DNA from: Sesamum alatum
Taxonomy: Eukaryota; Streptophyta; Magnoliopsida; Lamiales; Pedaliaceae
Direction of reading: 5' to 3'
DNA: 64,000 bases
Assembly (NCBI GenBank): GCA_034509735.1
Contig: JACGWO010000002.1
Span: forward strand, 26,397,636-26,461,635
Within the stretch, counting starts at the first letter, position 1. Each line of letters opens with the position of its first letter. The notes below the pieces were generated by a model. The model was not told the origin of the DNA, made no database searches, and was given only the letters and a program-made list of their open reading frames with translations. Made by a program: the position numbers and the translations under genes. Below are positions 48,996 to 60,495 of this stretch, piece after piece.

Positions 48996-50172
48996 TTAAG
49001 CCCATTAAATTAACCATTTTAATAAATCCTATTTATTAATTTAATTCCCTTTATCAAATAGAAGGAATTAATTTCTCCAAGAAAATATAGGACCCAATTA
49101 AATCTAATTTAATCATTCCTTTACTCCAATATTTAATTCCGAATTAAATACTAAGTGTGTGTGGATAGTGTGTGACTCTTTTAGGTTCACCATTCAGCTA
49201 GACTTGGTCGGATTCCTAGAATCCGCCCGTTACCATGGGTGGCCATCTAGCAACGGTCCATGGCACTAGAGACTAGGTGAAATATTTGGGAATGAACATT
49301 TAGGCTCTAACAGTATACTTGTCCTTCTATCTTCGGTCTCATCACTTAGGGTCTAGGGCACGGAAAATGCAGGTACCCATTTTGGACCTAAGTGTCGGTC
49401 TGTCCTTACTAAACGCCGCAAGGGAAACCTTTCCCTTCTGTTCAGTTACTGTGGCCACATATTTCAGGGACAAGACACAGAGCATACATGAGACTCAACT
49501 GTCAATACCTTTTGACAGGAGACAGATCCTTTCTTGGAAACTACTGTCACTTTGTACACCCGAGCTGCACTAGACATGGCTTATGACTACTCAAGAGTAT
49601 TTTGGCAATCTCTCACCATATCTAAGATACAGACCTGATGCACAGGTAAACTCAGCAGTTCCTCAAGTCAGAGGACTTGGCCTGTACTGTTGGAACCGGG
49701 AATACACGTCATACCTTGCTGACCATACTCAAGGTCCTCCGTAAGACGGTTCCCGCGAGTCACCTCAGTCAGCTGCTTCCTAGCATGCTGACCCACTAAC
49801 ACTGCTTAGACGACCTACGTCACCCGTCGATGAAATACGACAGCAGATGCTTAGTGCAAGTCTCGAAGGGAATCCCGGTACCCATTTTCGGGATTCCTTG
49901 ACTTGGAGATTTCCGGACTGATTCGGTGAGACTGATTTCATGGACCTACCTCCAAGCGTAGTCCCAGTCCCCGAAATCGTTACTCAGTCCGTGGGCTTTG
50001 TTTGCGTAGTGAACAGAAATGTAAATGCAGATATAAGTGAACGTAAACAAAGTATTGCCATATGAATTTTCACTTCTTCATTCATAAATGTTTTATCAAA
50101 TACCAAAGAATTGTCTAGACATAGGTTACATATTCCTGCCAAAATTGGCTTACATGGTCACGTATTCTAACA
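48996..50172 (-). repeat. Copia LTR fragment (type 2, outer 1.18 kb), minus orientation
   Basis: Begins inside the LTR (TAAGCCCATTAAATTAACC, equivalent to 44874) and ends exactly at the terminal TATTCTAACA at 50172. The right flank is satellite in plus orientation (GGAGAACCTTC), not the CTATC flank expected if this were the mate of the D 3' LTR. It is therefore probably the remnant of a separate insertion fused to D. Confidence 0.85.
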
Positions 50173-51343
50173 GGAGAACCTTCATATTAAATTGTACGTC
50201 CGGATACATGCCTAATACTCAACATAATCATAGGAAACACCTTTTGCTTTCAGTCCTTATCATTGAGTGATAGATGACTCATTTTTTGCAATAAATATAT
50301 TTCTAATAATCAATATTAAATCCACTCTCCGATTATATGACTACGAGTCCATCTTATTTAACATAAAAATGCACTAGGACTACATCTAGAACACTCTCTT
50401 GAGCCATGGACCCACCTTTGTACCTTTGCGCAACGACAAACTCCTTTAAATAAGTTTAGACACTAATGCACTTTTATCTTTGCAATATCGAGGGCTTAGA
50501 GAACCTTCATAATCTATCGTACGTCCAGATACATGCCTAATACTCGACATAATCGTACGAAAAATATTGTGTTTTCAGTCCTTATCATTGACTGATAGAT
50601 GACTCATTTTTTGCTATTAATATATTCGTATTGACTCGAATAATCAATATTAAAGCCACCGTTCGATTATACGACTAGGACGGCATCTTATTCAATATAA
50701 AAATGTACTAGACTACACTAGAACACTCTTTTCAACCATGGACTCACCTTTATACCTTTGCGCAACGAGAAACTCCTTTGAACAAGTTTAGACACTAATG
50801 CACTTTTATCTTTGCCATATCGAAGGCTTGGAGAGCCTTCTTAATCAATCGTACGTCCGTATACATGCCTAATACTCAACACAATAGTAGGAAACACCTG
50901 TGGTTTCAGTCCCTATCATTGACTGATAGATGACTCATTTTTTGCTATAAATATATTCGTATTGACTCTAATAATCAGTATTAAAGCCACTCTTCAATTA
51001 TACGACTAGGACGCCATGTTATTCAACATGAAATGCACTAGGCCAACATTTAGAATACTCTTTCGAGCCATGGACTCAGCTTTGTATCTTTGCTCAACGA
51101 GAAACTCCTTTAAACAAGTTTAGACACTAATGCACTTTTATCTTTGCCATATCGAGGGCTGGAGAACCTTCATAATCAATCGTACGTCCGGATACATGCC
51201 TAATACTCAACACAAATAGTAGGAAACACATGTGGTTCAGTCCTTATCATTGACTGATAGATGACTCATTTTTTGCTATAGATATATTCGTATTGACTCT
51301 AATAATCAGTATTAAAGCCACTCTTCAATTATACGACTAGGAT
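50173..51343 (+). repeat. Satellite array, plus orientation (block S4)
   Basis: About 3.5 monomers. It shares private variants with about 11100-12230, such as TATTTCTAATAATC (a shortened monomer), CTACGAGTCCATCTTATT, GTACTAGACTACACTAG and AATCGTACGAAAAA. A segmental copy of S1a, then. No gene seen. Confidence 0.92.
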
Positions 51344-52206
51344 GTCAGGGACAGATCTAAAAGGATGTTAGGGCTCACCCAAAACTCGTATATGGAGAAA
51401 GTCCTAAAGAGATATCGAATGGACAACTCCAAACGAGGATTCCTTCCAATGAGGCATGGGATCAAGTTGTCCAAGAAGCAGTCCCCGCAGACTGATGAGG
51501 AACTTGAAAAGATGAAAGTCATCCCCTATGCTTCTGCCGTAGGTAGCATCCAATATGCGGTCCATTGCACCAGGCCTGACATTGCATACGCTTTGAGCGT
51601 GACAAGCAGATATCAGTCCTGTGCAGGAGAGGCACATTAGAATGCCGTTAAGGGCATCCTTAAGTACCTTAGGAGGACTAAGGAAATGTTCTTGGTCTAT
51701 GGCAATGGAGAACTAATTCTGGAAGGCTTTAGCGACGCTAGCTTCCAGTCTGATGACGATGATGCCAAGTCTCAATCGGGGTATATATTCAAACTCAACG
51801 GAGGAGTAGTGGCTTGGAAAAGTTTCCAAGCAAGCAACCACTGCTGACTCCACCCCTGAGGCTGAATACATAGGCAGCTTCAGAAGCTGCTAAGGAAGCG
51901 GTTTGGATGAGAAACTACATCCAAGAGTTGGGTGTGGTGCCTAGCATCGCCGAGCCTGTTGTCATCTTCTGTGATAACAACGGTGCAATAGCGCAAGCAA
52001 AGGAACCGAGATCTCATCACCGTTCCAAACACATTCTTAGACGCTACCATCTTCTTAGAGAAATGGTAGGAAGAGGTGACGTTCGGATGGACCGAGTCAA
52101 CTCAGCAGACAACACAGCAGACCCGCTGACAAAGCCTATGTCGCAGAGTGCTCATACGCAATATCTTGAGAAGATGGGGATTAGGCATATGGGTAATTGG
52201 CTTTAA
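51344..52206 (+). pseudogene. Element F pol remnant: end of reverse transcriptase and RNase H
   Basis: Encodes the segment after YVDD onward (MLGLTQNSYMEKVLKRYRMD...) to the normal stop. Contains a Trp-to-TAG stop at 51638-51640 and two 1-base insertions, near 51826 (GTTTCC) and 51872 (ATAGGC). RNase H motifs (TADSTPEAEY and FCDNNGA) remain across frames. Confidence 0.9.
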
Positions 52207-52214
52207 AGGTCAAA

Positions 52215-52223
52215 GTGGGAGAT
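52215..52223 (+). other. Polypurine tract of element F
   Basis: GTGGGAGAT immediately before TGTTAGAATAGG. Confidence 0.85.
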
Positions 52224-52885
52224 TGTTAGAATAGGTGACCATGTAAGCCAATTTTGGCAGGAATATGTAACCTATGTCTAGACAATTTCAGGTGTTTGAT
52301 AAATCATTAATGAATAAAGAAGTGAATTTCATTTAGCATCACTTTGTTTGTGTTCACTTATATTTGTTTTTCCATATCTGTTCACTACGCAAACAAAGCC
52401 CACGGACTGAGAATCAATTTCGGGGACTGGACTACGCTTGGAGGTAGGTCCATGGAATCAGTCTTCCCGAATCAGTCCGGAAATCTCCAAGTCAAGGAAT
52501 CCCGAAAATGGGTACCGGGATTCCATTTGAGACTTGCACTCAAGCACCTGCTGTCGTGTTTCATCGACGGGTGACGAGGGTCGTCTAAGCAGTGTTAGTG
52601 GGTTAGCATGCTAGGACGCAGCTGACTGAGGTGACTCGCAGAGAAACCGTCTTACGGAGGACCTTGAGTATGGTCAGCAAGGTATGACGTGTATTCCCGG
52701 TTCCAACGGTACAGGCCAAGTCCTTTGACTTGAGGAATTGCTCAGTTTACCTGTACGTTAGGGCTGTATCTTAGATATGGTGAGAGATTGCCAGAATTCT
52801 CTTTGGTAGTCATAAGCCATGTCTAGTACAGTTCTGGTGTACAAAGTGACAGTAGTTTCAAGAAAGGATCTGTCTCCTGCCAATA
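52224..52885 (+). repeat. 3' LTR of element F, first 662 bp (type 1)
   Basis: Starts TGTTAGAATAGG and carries type 1 variants (AATTTCAGGTGTTTGATAAA) like A and E. Interrupted by the N gap. Confidence 0.92.
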
Positions 52886-53385
52886 NNNNNNNNNNNNNNN
52901 NNNNNNNNNNNNNNNNNNNNNNNNNNNNNNNNNNNNNNNNNNNNNNNNNNNNNNNNNNNNNNNNNNNNNNNNNNNNNNNNNNNNNNNNNNNNNNNNNNNN
53001 NNNNNNNNNNNNNNNNNNNNNNNNNNNNNNNNNNNNNNNNNNNNNNNNNNNNNNNNNNNNNNNNNNNNNNNNNNNNNNNNNNNNNNNNNNNNNNNNNNNN
53101 NNNNNNNNNNNNNNNNNNNNNNNNNNNNNNNNNNNNNNNNNNNNNNNNNNNNNNNNNNNNNNNNNNNNNNNNNNNNNNNNNNNNNNNNNNNNNNNNNNNN
53201 NNNNNNNNNNNNNNNNNNNNNNNNNNNNNNNNNNNNNNNNNNNNNNNNNNNNNNNNNNNNNNNNNNNNNNNNNNNNNNNNNNNNNNNNNNNNNNNNNNNN
53301 NNNNNNNNNNNNNNNNNNNNNNNNNNNNNNNNNNNNNNNNNNNNNNNNNNNNNNNNNNNNNNNNNNNNNNNNNNNNNNNNNNNNN
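52886..53385. other. Assembly gap, 500 N
   Basis: Exactly 500 N between a plus-orientation LTR and minus-orientation satellite. Size and adjacency are unverified. Confidence 0.99.
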
Positions 53386-56300
53386 AGGTGACCCTGTGGC
53401 TCAGAAAGAGTATTCCAGATGTAGTTCCTAGTGCATTTTATGTTCAATAGAGATCGAGTCCTAATCATATCATCGAAGAGTGGCTTTATTAGTGATATTA
53501 AGAGTCAATACGAATATATTATAGCCAAAATGAGAGTCATCTATCAGTCAATTATAAGGATTGAAAGCAAGAGGTGTTCCTACAATTGTGTTGAGTATTA
53601 GGCATGTATCCGGAGGTAACGATTGATTATGAAGGTTCTCCATGCTCTGATAATGGCAATGATAAAAGTGCATTAGTGTCTAAACTTGTTTAAAGGATTT
53701 TGCTCGTTGATCAAGGAGGTACAAAGCTGAGTCCATGGCTCGAAAGAGGTGTTCTAAAAGTAGTCCTAGTGCATTTTATGTTGAATAAGATGGCATCCTA
53801 GGTCGTATAATGAAGAGTGGCTTTAATACTGATTATTAGAGTCAATACAAATATATTTATAGCAAAAAATGAGTTATCTATCAGTCAAATGATAAGGACT
53901 GAAAGAACAAGGTGTTTCCTACAATTTTTTGTCGAGTATTAGGCATGTACCTGACGTACGATTTATTAATGAAGGTTCTCCGAGCCCTTTCATGGCAAAG
54001 ATTAAAAGTGGATTAGTGTCTAAACTTGTTTTAAAGGAGTTTTGTCACTTGCGCAAAGGTACAAAGGTGAGTCCATAGTGCAAAAAAGAGTGTTCTAGGA
54101 TGTAGTCCTAGTGGCATATTTTTATGTTGAATAAGAACGGATGATTCTTAGTCGTATAATGAAAGTGGTACTTTAATATTGATTATTAGAGTATAGCATA
54201 CGATATATATAAGTAACAAAAAAAAATGAGTCAATCTATTAGTCAATTATGAGGACTAAAAAGCAAAGGTGTAAACTACGATGGTGTTGAGCATTGCAAG
54301 GCTTGTATCCGAAACGTATGATTTGATTATGAAGGTCCTCCAAACCCTCGATAATGGCAAAGATAAGAGTGGATGTGCTAAACTTAATTTAAAGGAGTTT
54401 GTCGTTGAGCAAACGGTACAAAGCTGAGTCCATGCTCGTGAAAAGAAGTGTTCTAAATGTAGTCCTACAGCATTTTATGTTGAATAAGATGGCGTCCTTG
54501 TCGTATAAAAAAGAACCGAAGGGTGGCTTTAATATTGATTATTAGAGTCATACAAATATACGGAGTTGTAGCAAAAAAATGAGTTATCTATAAGTCAATG
54601 ATGAAGGATTAAAACACAAGTTTGTTTCCCTACGAGTGTGTTGAGTTAGGCATGTATCCGGTGTACAATTGATTATGAAGGATCTCCAAGCCCTCGATAT
54701 CCCGAGCAAAGTATAAAAGTGGCATTAGTGCCCAAACTTGTTTAAAGAGGAGTATTGTCGTTGCGCAAATGAAGAGTGTAATGTGATGTCATAGGCTCAA
54801 AAGAGTGTTTAGATGTAAGTGCTTAGTGCATTTTTATGTTGAATAAGATGGAGTCCCTAAGTCATATACGTCCGGTTGGATCGAATAGTGGCTTTAATAT
54901 TAATTATTAGAGACAATATGAATATGATTTATAGCAAAACATGAGTCATCTATCAGTCAATGATAAGGACTGAAAACCACAATATTTTTCGTACGATTAT
55001 GTGAGTATTAGGCATGTATCCGAGACGTAAATAGATATGAAGGTTTCGCAAGCCCTCGATATTGCAGAAAGATAATAAGTGCATTAGTATCTAGACCTTG
55101 TTTTAAAAGGAGTTTGTCATTGAGCAAGGATATCGGTACAAAGCTGAGTCCGCATGGCTCGAAAGAGTGTTCTAAATGAAGTCGCTAGTGCATTTTACAA
55201 TGTGAGACCGCCCTCAATAAGATGGGGTATAATTCGTCCTAGTTGTATAATCGAAGAGAAGTGGCCTTATACTGATTAATTAGAGTCAATACAAATATAT
55301 ATTTATAGCCAAAATTTAGTCATCTATCCAGTCATCATAAGGACTGGGAAAAACACAGCGTTGTTTCTACAATTGTGTCGAGTATGAGCAGGCCTGTATT
55401 CTAAGACGTAAACGATTGATTACGAAGGTTGACCCAAGCCCTAGATATGGCAAAGGAAAAAAGGAATATTTTAGTGTCTACATTGTTTAAAGGAGTTTCT
55501 CTGTTATCCAAAGGTACAATCTGGGCCCAATGGCTCAAGGATGCGGGGCAAAAGAGTGTTTTTAGATGTAGTCCTAGTGCATTTTGGCTTTGGTACGTTT
55601 CTAAGTTGAATAAAATGGAGTCCTAGTCCATATGCTACATCGGAAAGAGCAGTGGCTTTTGATATTCTCCTCCGTAGCCCTCACATCATTAATTAGAGTC
55701 AATACGAATATATTTATAGCAAAAAAATGAAAGTCATCTACAGTCTATGATAAGGACTGAAAAGCACAAGGTGTTTTTTTACGATTGTGTTGAGTATTTG
55801 GGCATGCACCCCAACGTACGATTGATTACGAAGCTTCTCCAAGCCCTCGATATAGCAAATATAAAAGTGCAATAGTGTCTAAACTTGTTTACAAGAGTTT
55901 GTCGTTGAAGAAAGTATTCAAAGCTGAGTCCATGGCTCGAAAGAGTATTCTAAATGTAGTCCTAGTGCATTTTAGGTTGAATAAGATGGCGTCCTAGTCG
56001 TATAATCAAAGAGTGGCTTTAATATTGGATTATTAGAGTATTAAAATATACTTAAAGCCAAAAATTGAGTCATCTATCAGTCAATGATAAGGACTGAAAG
56101 CAAAGGTGTTTCCTACGATTGTGTTGAGTATTAGCCATGTATCCGGACGTACAATTGATTGTGAAGGTTCTCCAAGCCCTCGATATGGCAAAGATAAAAA
56201 GTCCATTAGTGTCTAAACTTGTTTAAAGGAGTTTTTCGTTGAGCAAGGTACAAAGCTGAGTCCATAGCTCTAAAGAGTGTTCTAAATGTAGTCTTAGTTC

Positions 56301-58505
56301 ATTTTAGGTTGAATAAGATGGCGTCCTAGCCGTATAGTTGAAACAGTGGCTTTAATACTGATTTTTAGAGTCAATACGAATATATTTATAGCAAAAAATG
56401 AGTCATCCTGATTGTCAATCATAAGGACTCAAAACACAAGGTGTTTCCTATCATGTTGAGTATTAGGCATGTATCTGGACGTACAATTGATTACGAACAT
56501 TGACCAAACCCTCGATATGGCAAAGGAAAAAGAGGAATAAGGGTCTAAATTTGTTTTAAAGGAGTTTTTCGTTGTGCAAAGGTACAAAGCTGAGTCCATG
56601 GCTCAAAAGAGGGTTTTAGATGTAGTGATAGTGCATTTTACTGTTGAATAACATGGAGTCCTAGTCATATCATCGAAAAGTAGATTTAATATTCATTATT
56701 AGAGTCAATACAAATATATTTATAGTAAAAAATGAGTCATCTATCAGTCAATGATAACGACTGAAAGCACAATGTGTTTCCTACGATTGTGTTGAGCATT
56801 AGGTATGTATCCGGACGTACTATTGACTATGAAGGTTCTCCAAGCCCTCGATATGGCAAATAAAAGTGCATTTGTGTCTAAACTTGTCTAAAGTAGTTTT
56901 TTGTCGTTGCGCAAGGTACATATGCTGAATCCATGGCTCAAAAGAGTTTTTTAGATGTAGTCCTAGTGCATTTTAATGTTGAATAACATGGAGTCCTAGT
57001 CATATAATCGAAAAGTGGCTTGAATATTTCATTATTAGAGACAATACGAATATATTTATAGCAAAAAATGAGTCATCTATTCGTCTATGATAAGGAATGA
57101 AAGTACAAGGTGTTTTCTATGATTTTGTTGAGTAGTAGGCATGTATCCAGACGTACGATTGATTATGAAGGTTTTCCAAGCCCGCGATATGGCAAAGATA
57201 AAAGTGCATTAGTGTCTAAACTTGTTAAAAGGAGTTTGTCGTTGCACAAAGGTACAAAGCTGAATCCATGGCTCAAAAGAGTGTTTTGGATGTAGTACTA
57301 GTGCATTTTAATGTTGAATAAGATGGAGTCCTAGTCATATAATCGAAGAGTGGCTTTAATACTTATTATTAGAGTCAATACGAATATATTTATATCCAAA
57401 ATTGAGTCATCTATCAGTCAATGATAAGGACTGAAAACACAAGATGAAAGTGCATTAGTGTCTAAACTTGTTTAACGGAGTTTGTCGTTGCGCAAAGGTA
57501 CAAAGGTCCGTCCATGGCTCAAAAGAGTGTTCTAGATTTAGTCCTAGTGCATTTTTATGTTGAATAAGATGGAGTCCTAGTCATATAATCGAAGAGTGAC
57601 TTTAATATTGATTATTAGAATTAATACTAATATATTTATAGTAAAAAATGAGCCATCTATCCGTCAATGATAAGGACTGAAAGCAAAAGGTGTTTCCTAC
57701 TATTGTGATGAGTATTAGGCATGTATCGAGACGTACGATTGATTATGAAGGTTCTCTAAGCCCTCGATATGGCAAAGATAAAAGTACATTAGTGTGTAAA
57801 CTATTTTAAAGGAGTTTGTCGTTGAGCAAAGGTACAAATCTGAGTCCATGGCTCGAAAGAGTGTTCTAAATGTAGTCCTAGTGTATTTTATGTTGAATAT
57901 GATGGCGTCGTAGTCGTATAATCGAATAGGTGGCTGTAATATTAATTATTAAGGTCAATAAAATATATTTATTGCCAAAAATATAGTCATCTATCAGTTA
58001 ATCATAAGGACTGAAAACATAAGGTGTTTCCTACGATTGTGTTGAGTATTAAGCATATATCTTGACGTACAATTGATTACGAAGGCTGACCAAACCCTCG
58101 ATATGGCAAAGGAAAAAGAGGAATAAGTGTCTAAATTTATTTTAAAAAGGAGTTTTTTCGTTGTGCAAAGGTACAAAGCTAAGTCCATAGCTCAAAAAGA
58201 GTGTTTTAGATATAGTGATAGTGCATTTTTAATGTTGAATAACATGGAGTCATTGTCATATAATCGAAAAGTGGATTTTATATTTTATTATTAGAGTCAA
58301 TATGAATATATTTTATAGCAAAAGATGAGTATCTATCAGTGAATGATAAGGACTGAAAGCACAAGGTGTTTCCTGCGATTGTGTTGAGTATTAGGCATGT
58401 AACCGGACGTATGATTTGTTATGAAGATTCTCTGAGCACCCGATATGGCGAAGATGAAAGTGCATTAGTGTCTAAACTTATTTAAAGGAGTTTGTCATTG
58501 CGCAA
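53386..58505 (-). repeat. Satellite array, minus orientation (block S5), indel-rich
   Basis: About 15 monomers in inverted orientation. The first 2.5 kb carries many 1-10 bp insertions, unlike other blocks, suggesting an unpolished contig end. Read in reverse, 58505-57300 follows 9862-11100 and about 57400-53386 follows about 36380-40700. Shared rarities include GACAATCAGGATGACTC (37721-37737; inverse at 56400-56416) and the TATTTGCTATATCGAGG monomer (38275; inverse near 55850). No gene seen. Confidence 0.88.
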
Positions 58506-60479
58506 TGAAAGGAATTGTGGATCGTCCCGGGAAAAGCGCGAATGCGGAAGCGCGGTATAATTAAAAAATAAATGCGGAATTTAAACAATGCTTTGAATTT
58601 AAAACACGTTTCAAAGGGTGTGCCTTTGAAATTTCCCGGGTGTTCGGTGTATCTCATGAATAAATCACATAAAAGAATCATGGAGGCCATAGGGTAGAAA
58701 ATTAAAAGGACCGAAAATAATAAACGAGACCTACCCGTTGTCGTTTTCGTCTTCAACGGCTACAACGCGTTGTTCCCGTTTTGCACCAAGATCTCGTTCT
58801 TGAGACCCTCCAATCGTGACACACGATCCACCCACGTATCTTGTACGTCGTGCTAGCAACGAACAAGTTAATATGTTGGAGTGGATGAATCAACACACGT
58901 TATGAATTAACGGTATTGATTCATCAAGTTCTAATGTTCCAAGAACAAGAGAACAAAGAAAATAATTTCTTGGAGTGTGAGAGAGAGAGAGGGCGGACGA
59001 GATGGAGGGAGAGAGAGCCGAGTGTGTGTGTGTGTTGTGTGTGTTGGAATTTCATCATCCTTCAACTTGTAGGATGCTAGGGTTTATATAGAAGAGGAGT
59101 TTGATCCTCTTTAAACTCCTTCTTTTTAAGAACTCTAATTTGACTAGGATTTTGACCTAGTCAAAGTCCTAGTCAAAGTAGTGTTTTGACCTAGTCAAAA
59201 CAATCCTAGCCATCCATCTCTCCCATTGATCTCAACCGTTGATTTAATTTAAATTTAATGGAATATTTAAAACTATTTAAATATTTCCAAGAGGCTAAAA
59301 ATAAATATAAATATTATTTAAGCCCATTAAAAAAATCCCTTTGATAAATCTAATTTATCAATTTAATTCCTTATATCTAATAGAAGGAATTATTTCTCCA
59401 AGAAAAATAAAGGACCCGATTAAATCAAATTTAATCATTCCTTCACTCCAATATTTAGTTCTTAATTAAATATCTAAATGTGTGTGGATAGTGTGTGACT
59501 CTTTAGGTTCACCTTTCAGCTAGACTTGCTCGGATTCCTAGAATCCTTCTGTTACCATGGGTGGCCATCTAGCAACGGTCCATGGCACTAGAGACTAGGT
59601 GAAATATTCAGGGATGAACATTTAGGCTCTAACAGTACACTTGTCCTTCTGTCTTCGGTCTCATCACTTAGAGTCTAGGGCACGGAAAATGCAGGTACCC
59701 ATTTTGGACCTAAGTGTCGGTCTGTCCTCACTAAACGCCGCAAGGGAATCCTTCCCTTCTGTTCAGTCACTGTGGCCACAGTTTTAGGGACAAGACCTAG
59801 AGTATACATGAGACTCAACTGCCAAAACCTATTGACAGGAGACAGATCCTTTCTTGGAAACTACTGTCACTTTGCACATCAGAACTGCACTAGACATGGC
59901 TTATGACTACCAAAAGAGAATTCTGGCAATCTCTCACCATATCTAAGATACAGCCCTGATGTACAGGTAAACTCAGCAATTCCTCAAGTCAAAGGACTTG
60001 ACCTGTACCGTTGGAACCGGGAATACACGTCATACCTTGCTGACCATACTCAAGGTCCTCCGTAAGACGGTTCCCGCGAGTCACCTCAGTCAGCTGCGTC
60101 CTCGCATGCTAACCCACTAACACTGCTTAGACGACCCTCGTCACCCGTCGATGAACACGACAGCAGGTGCTTAGTGCAAGTCTCAAATGGAATCCCGGTA
60201 CCCATTTTCGGGATTCCTTGACTTGGAGATTTCCGGACTGATTCGGGAAGACTGATTCCATGGCCTACCTCCAAGCGTAGTCCCAGTCCCCGAAATTGAT
60301 TCTCAGTCCGTGGGCTTTGTTTGCGTAGTGAACAGATATAGAAAAGTGAACACAAACAAAGTAATGCCAAATGAAATTCACTTCTTTATTCATCAATGAT
60401 TTATCAAACACCCATAATTGTCTAAACATAGGTTACATATACCCGCCAAAATTGGCTTACATGGTCACCTATTCTAACA
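58506..60479 (-). repeat. 3' LTR of element E (type 1), complete
   Basis: 1,974 bp from TGAAAGGAATTG to ...CTATTCTAACA. Holds the W-box cluster at 59139-59200 and a TATA box (about 59086-59097, minus strand). Best complete type 1 LTR in the window. Confidence 0.95.
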
Positions 60480-60488
60480 ATCTCCCAC
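60480..60488 (-). other. Polypurine tract of element E
   Basis: Minus strand GTGGGAGAT abutting the LTR end at 60479. Confidence 0.85.
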
Positions 60489-60495
60489 TTGACCT

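Larger units (their letters stand above)
51344..52885 (+). mobile_element. Copia element F, 5'-truncated (type 1)
   Basis: Satellite (ACGACTAGGA) changes at about 51343 directly to the reverse-transcriptase region (TGTCAGGGACAGATC), then RNase H, polypurine tract (52215-52223) and a 3' LTR that runs into the N gap. No 5' LTR and no target duplication can be seen at the left junction, so the truncation arose by deletion or recombination rather than normal integration. Confidence 0.9.
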
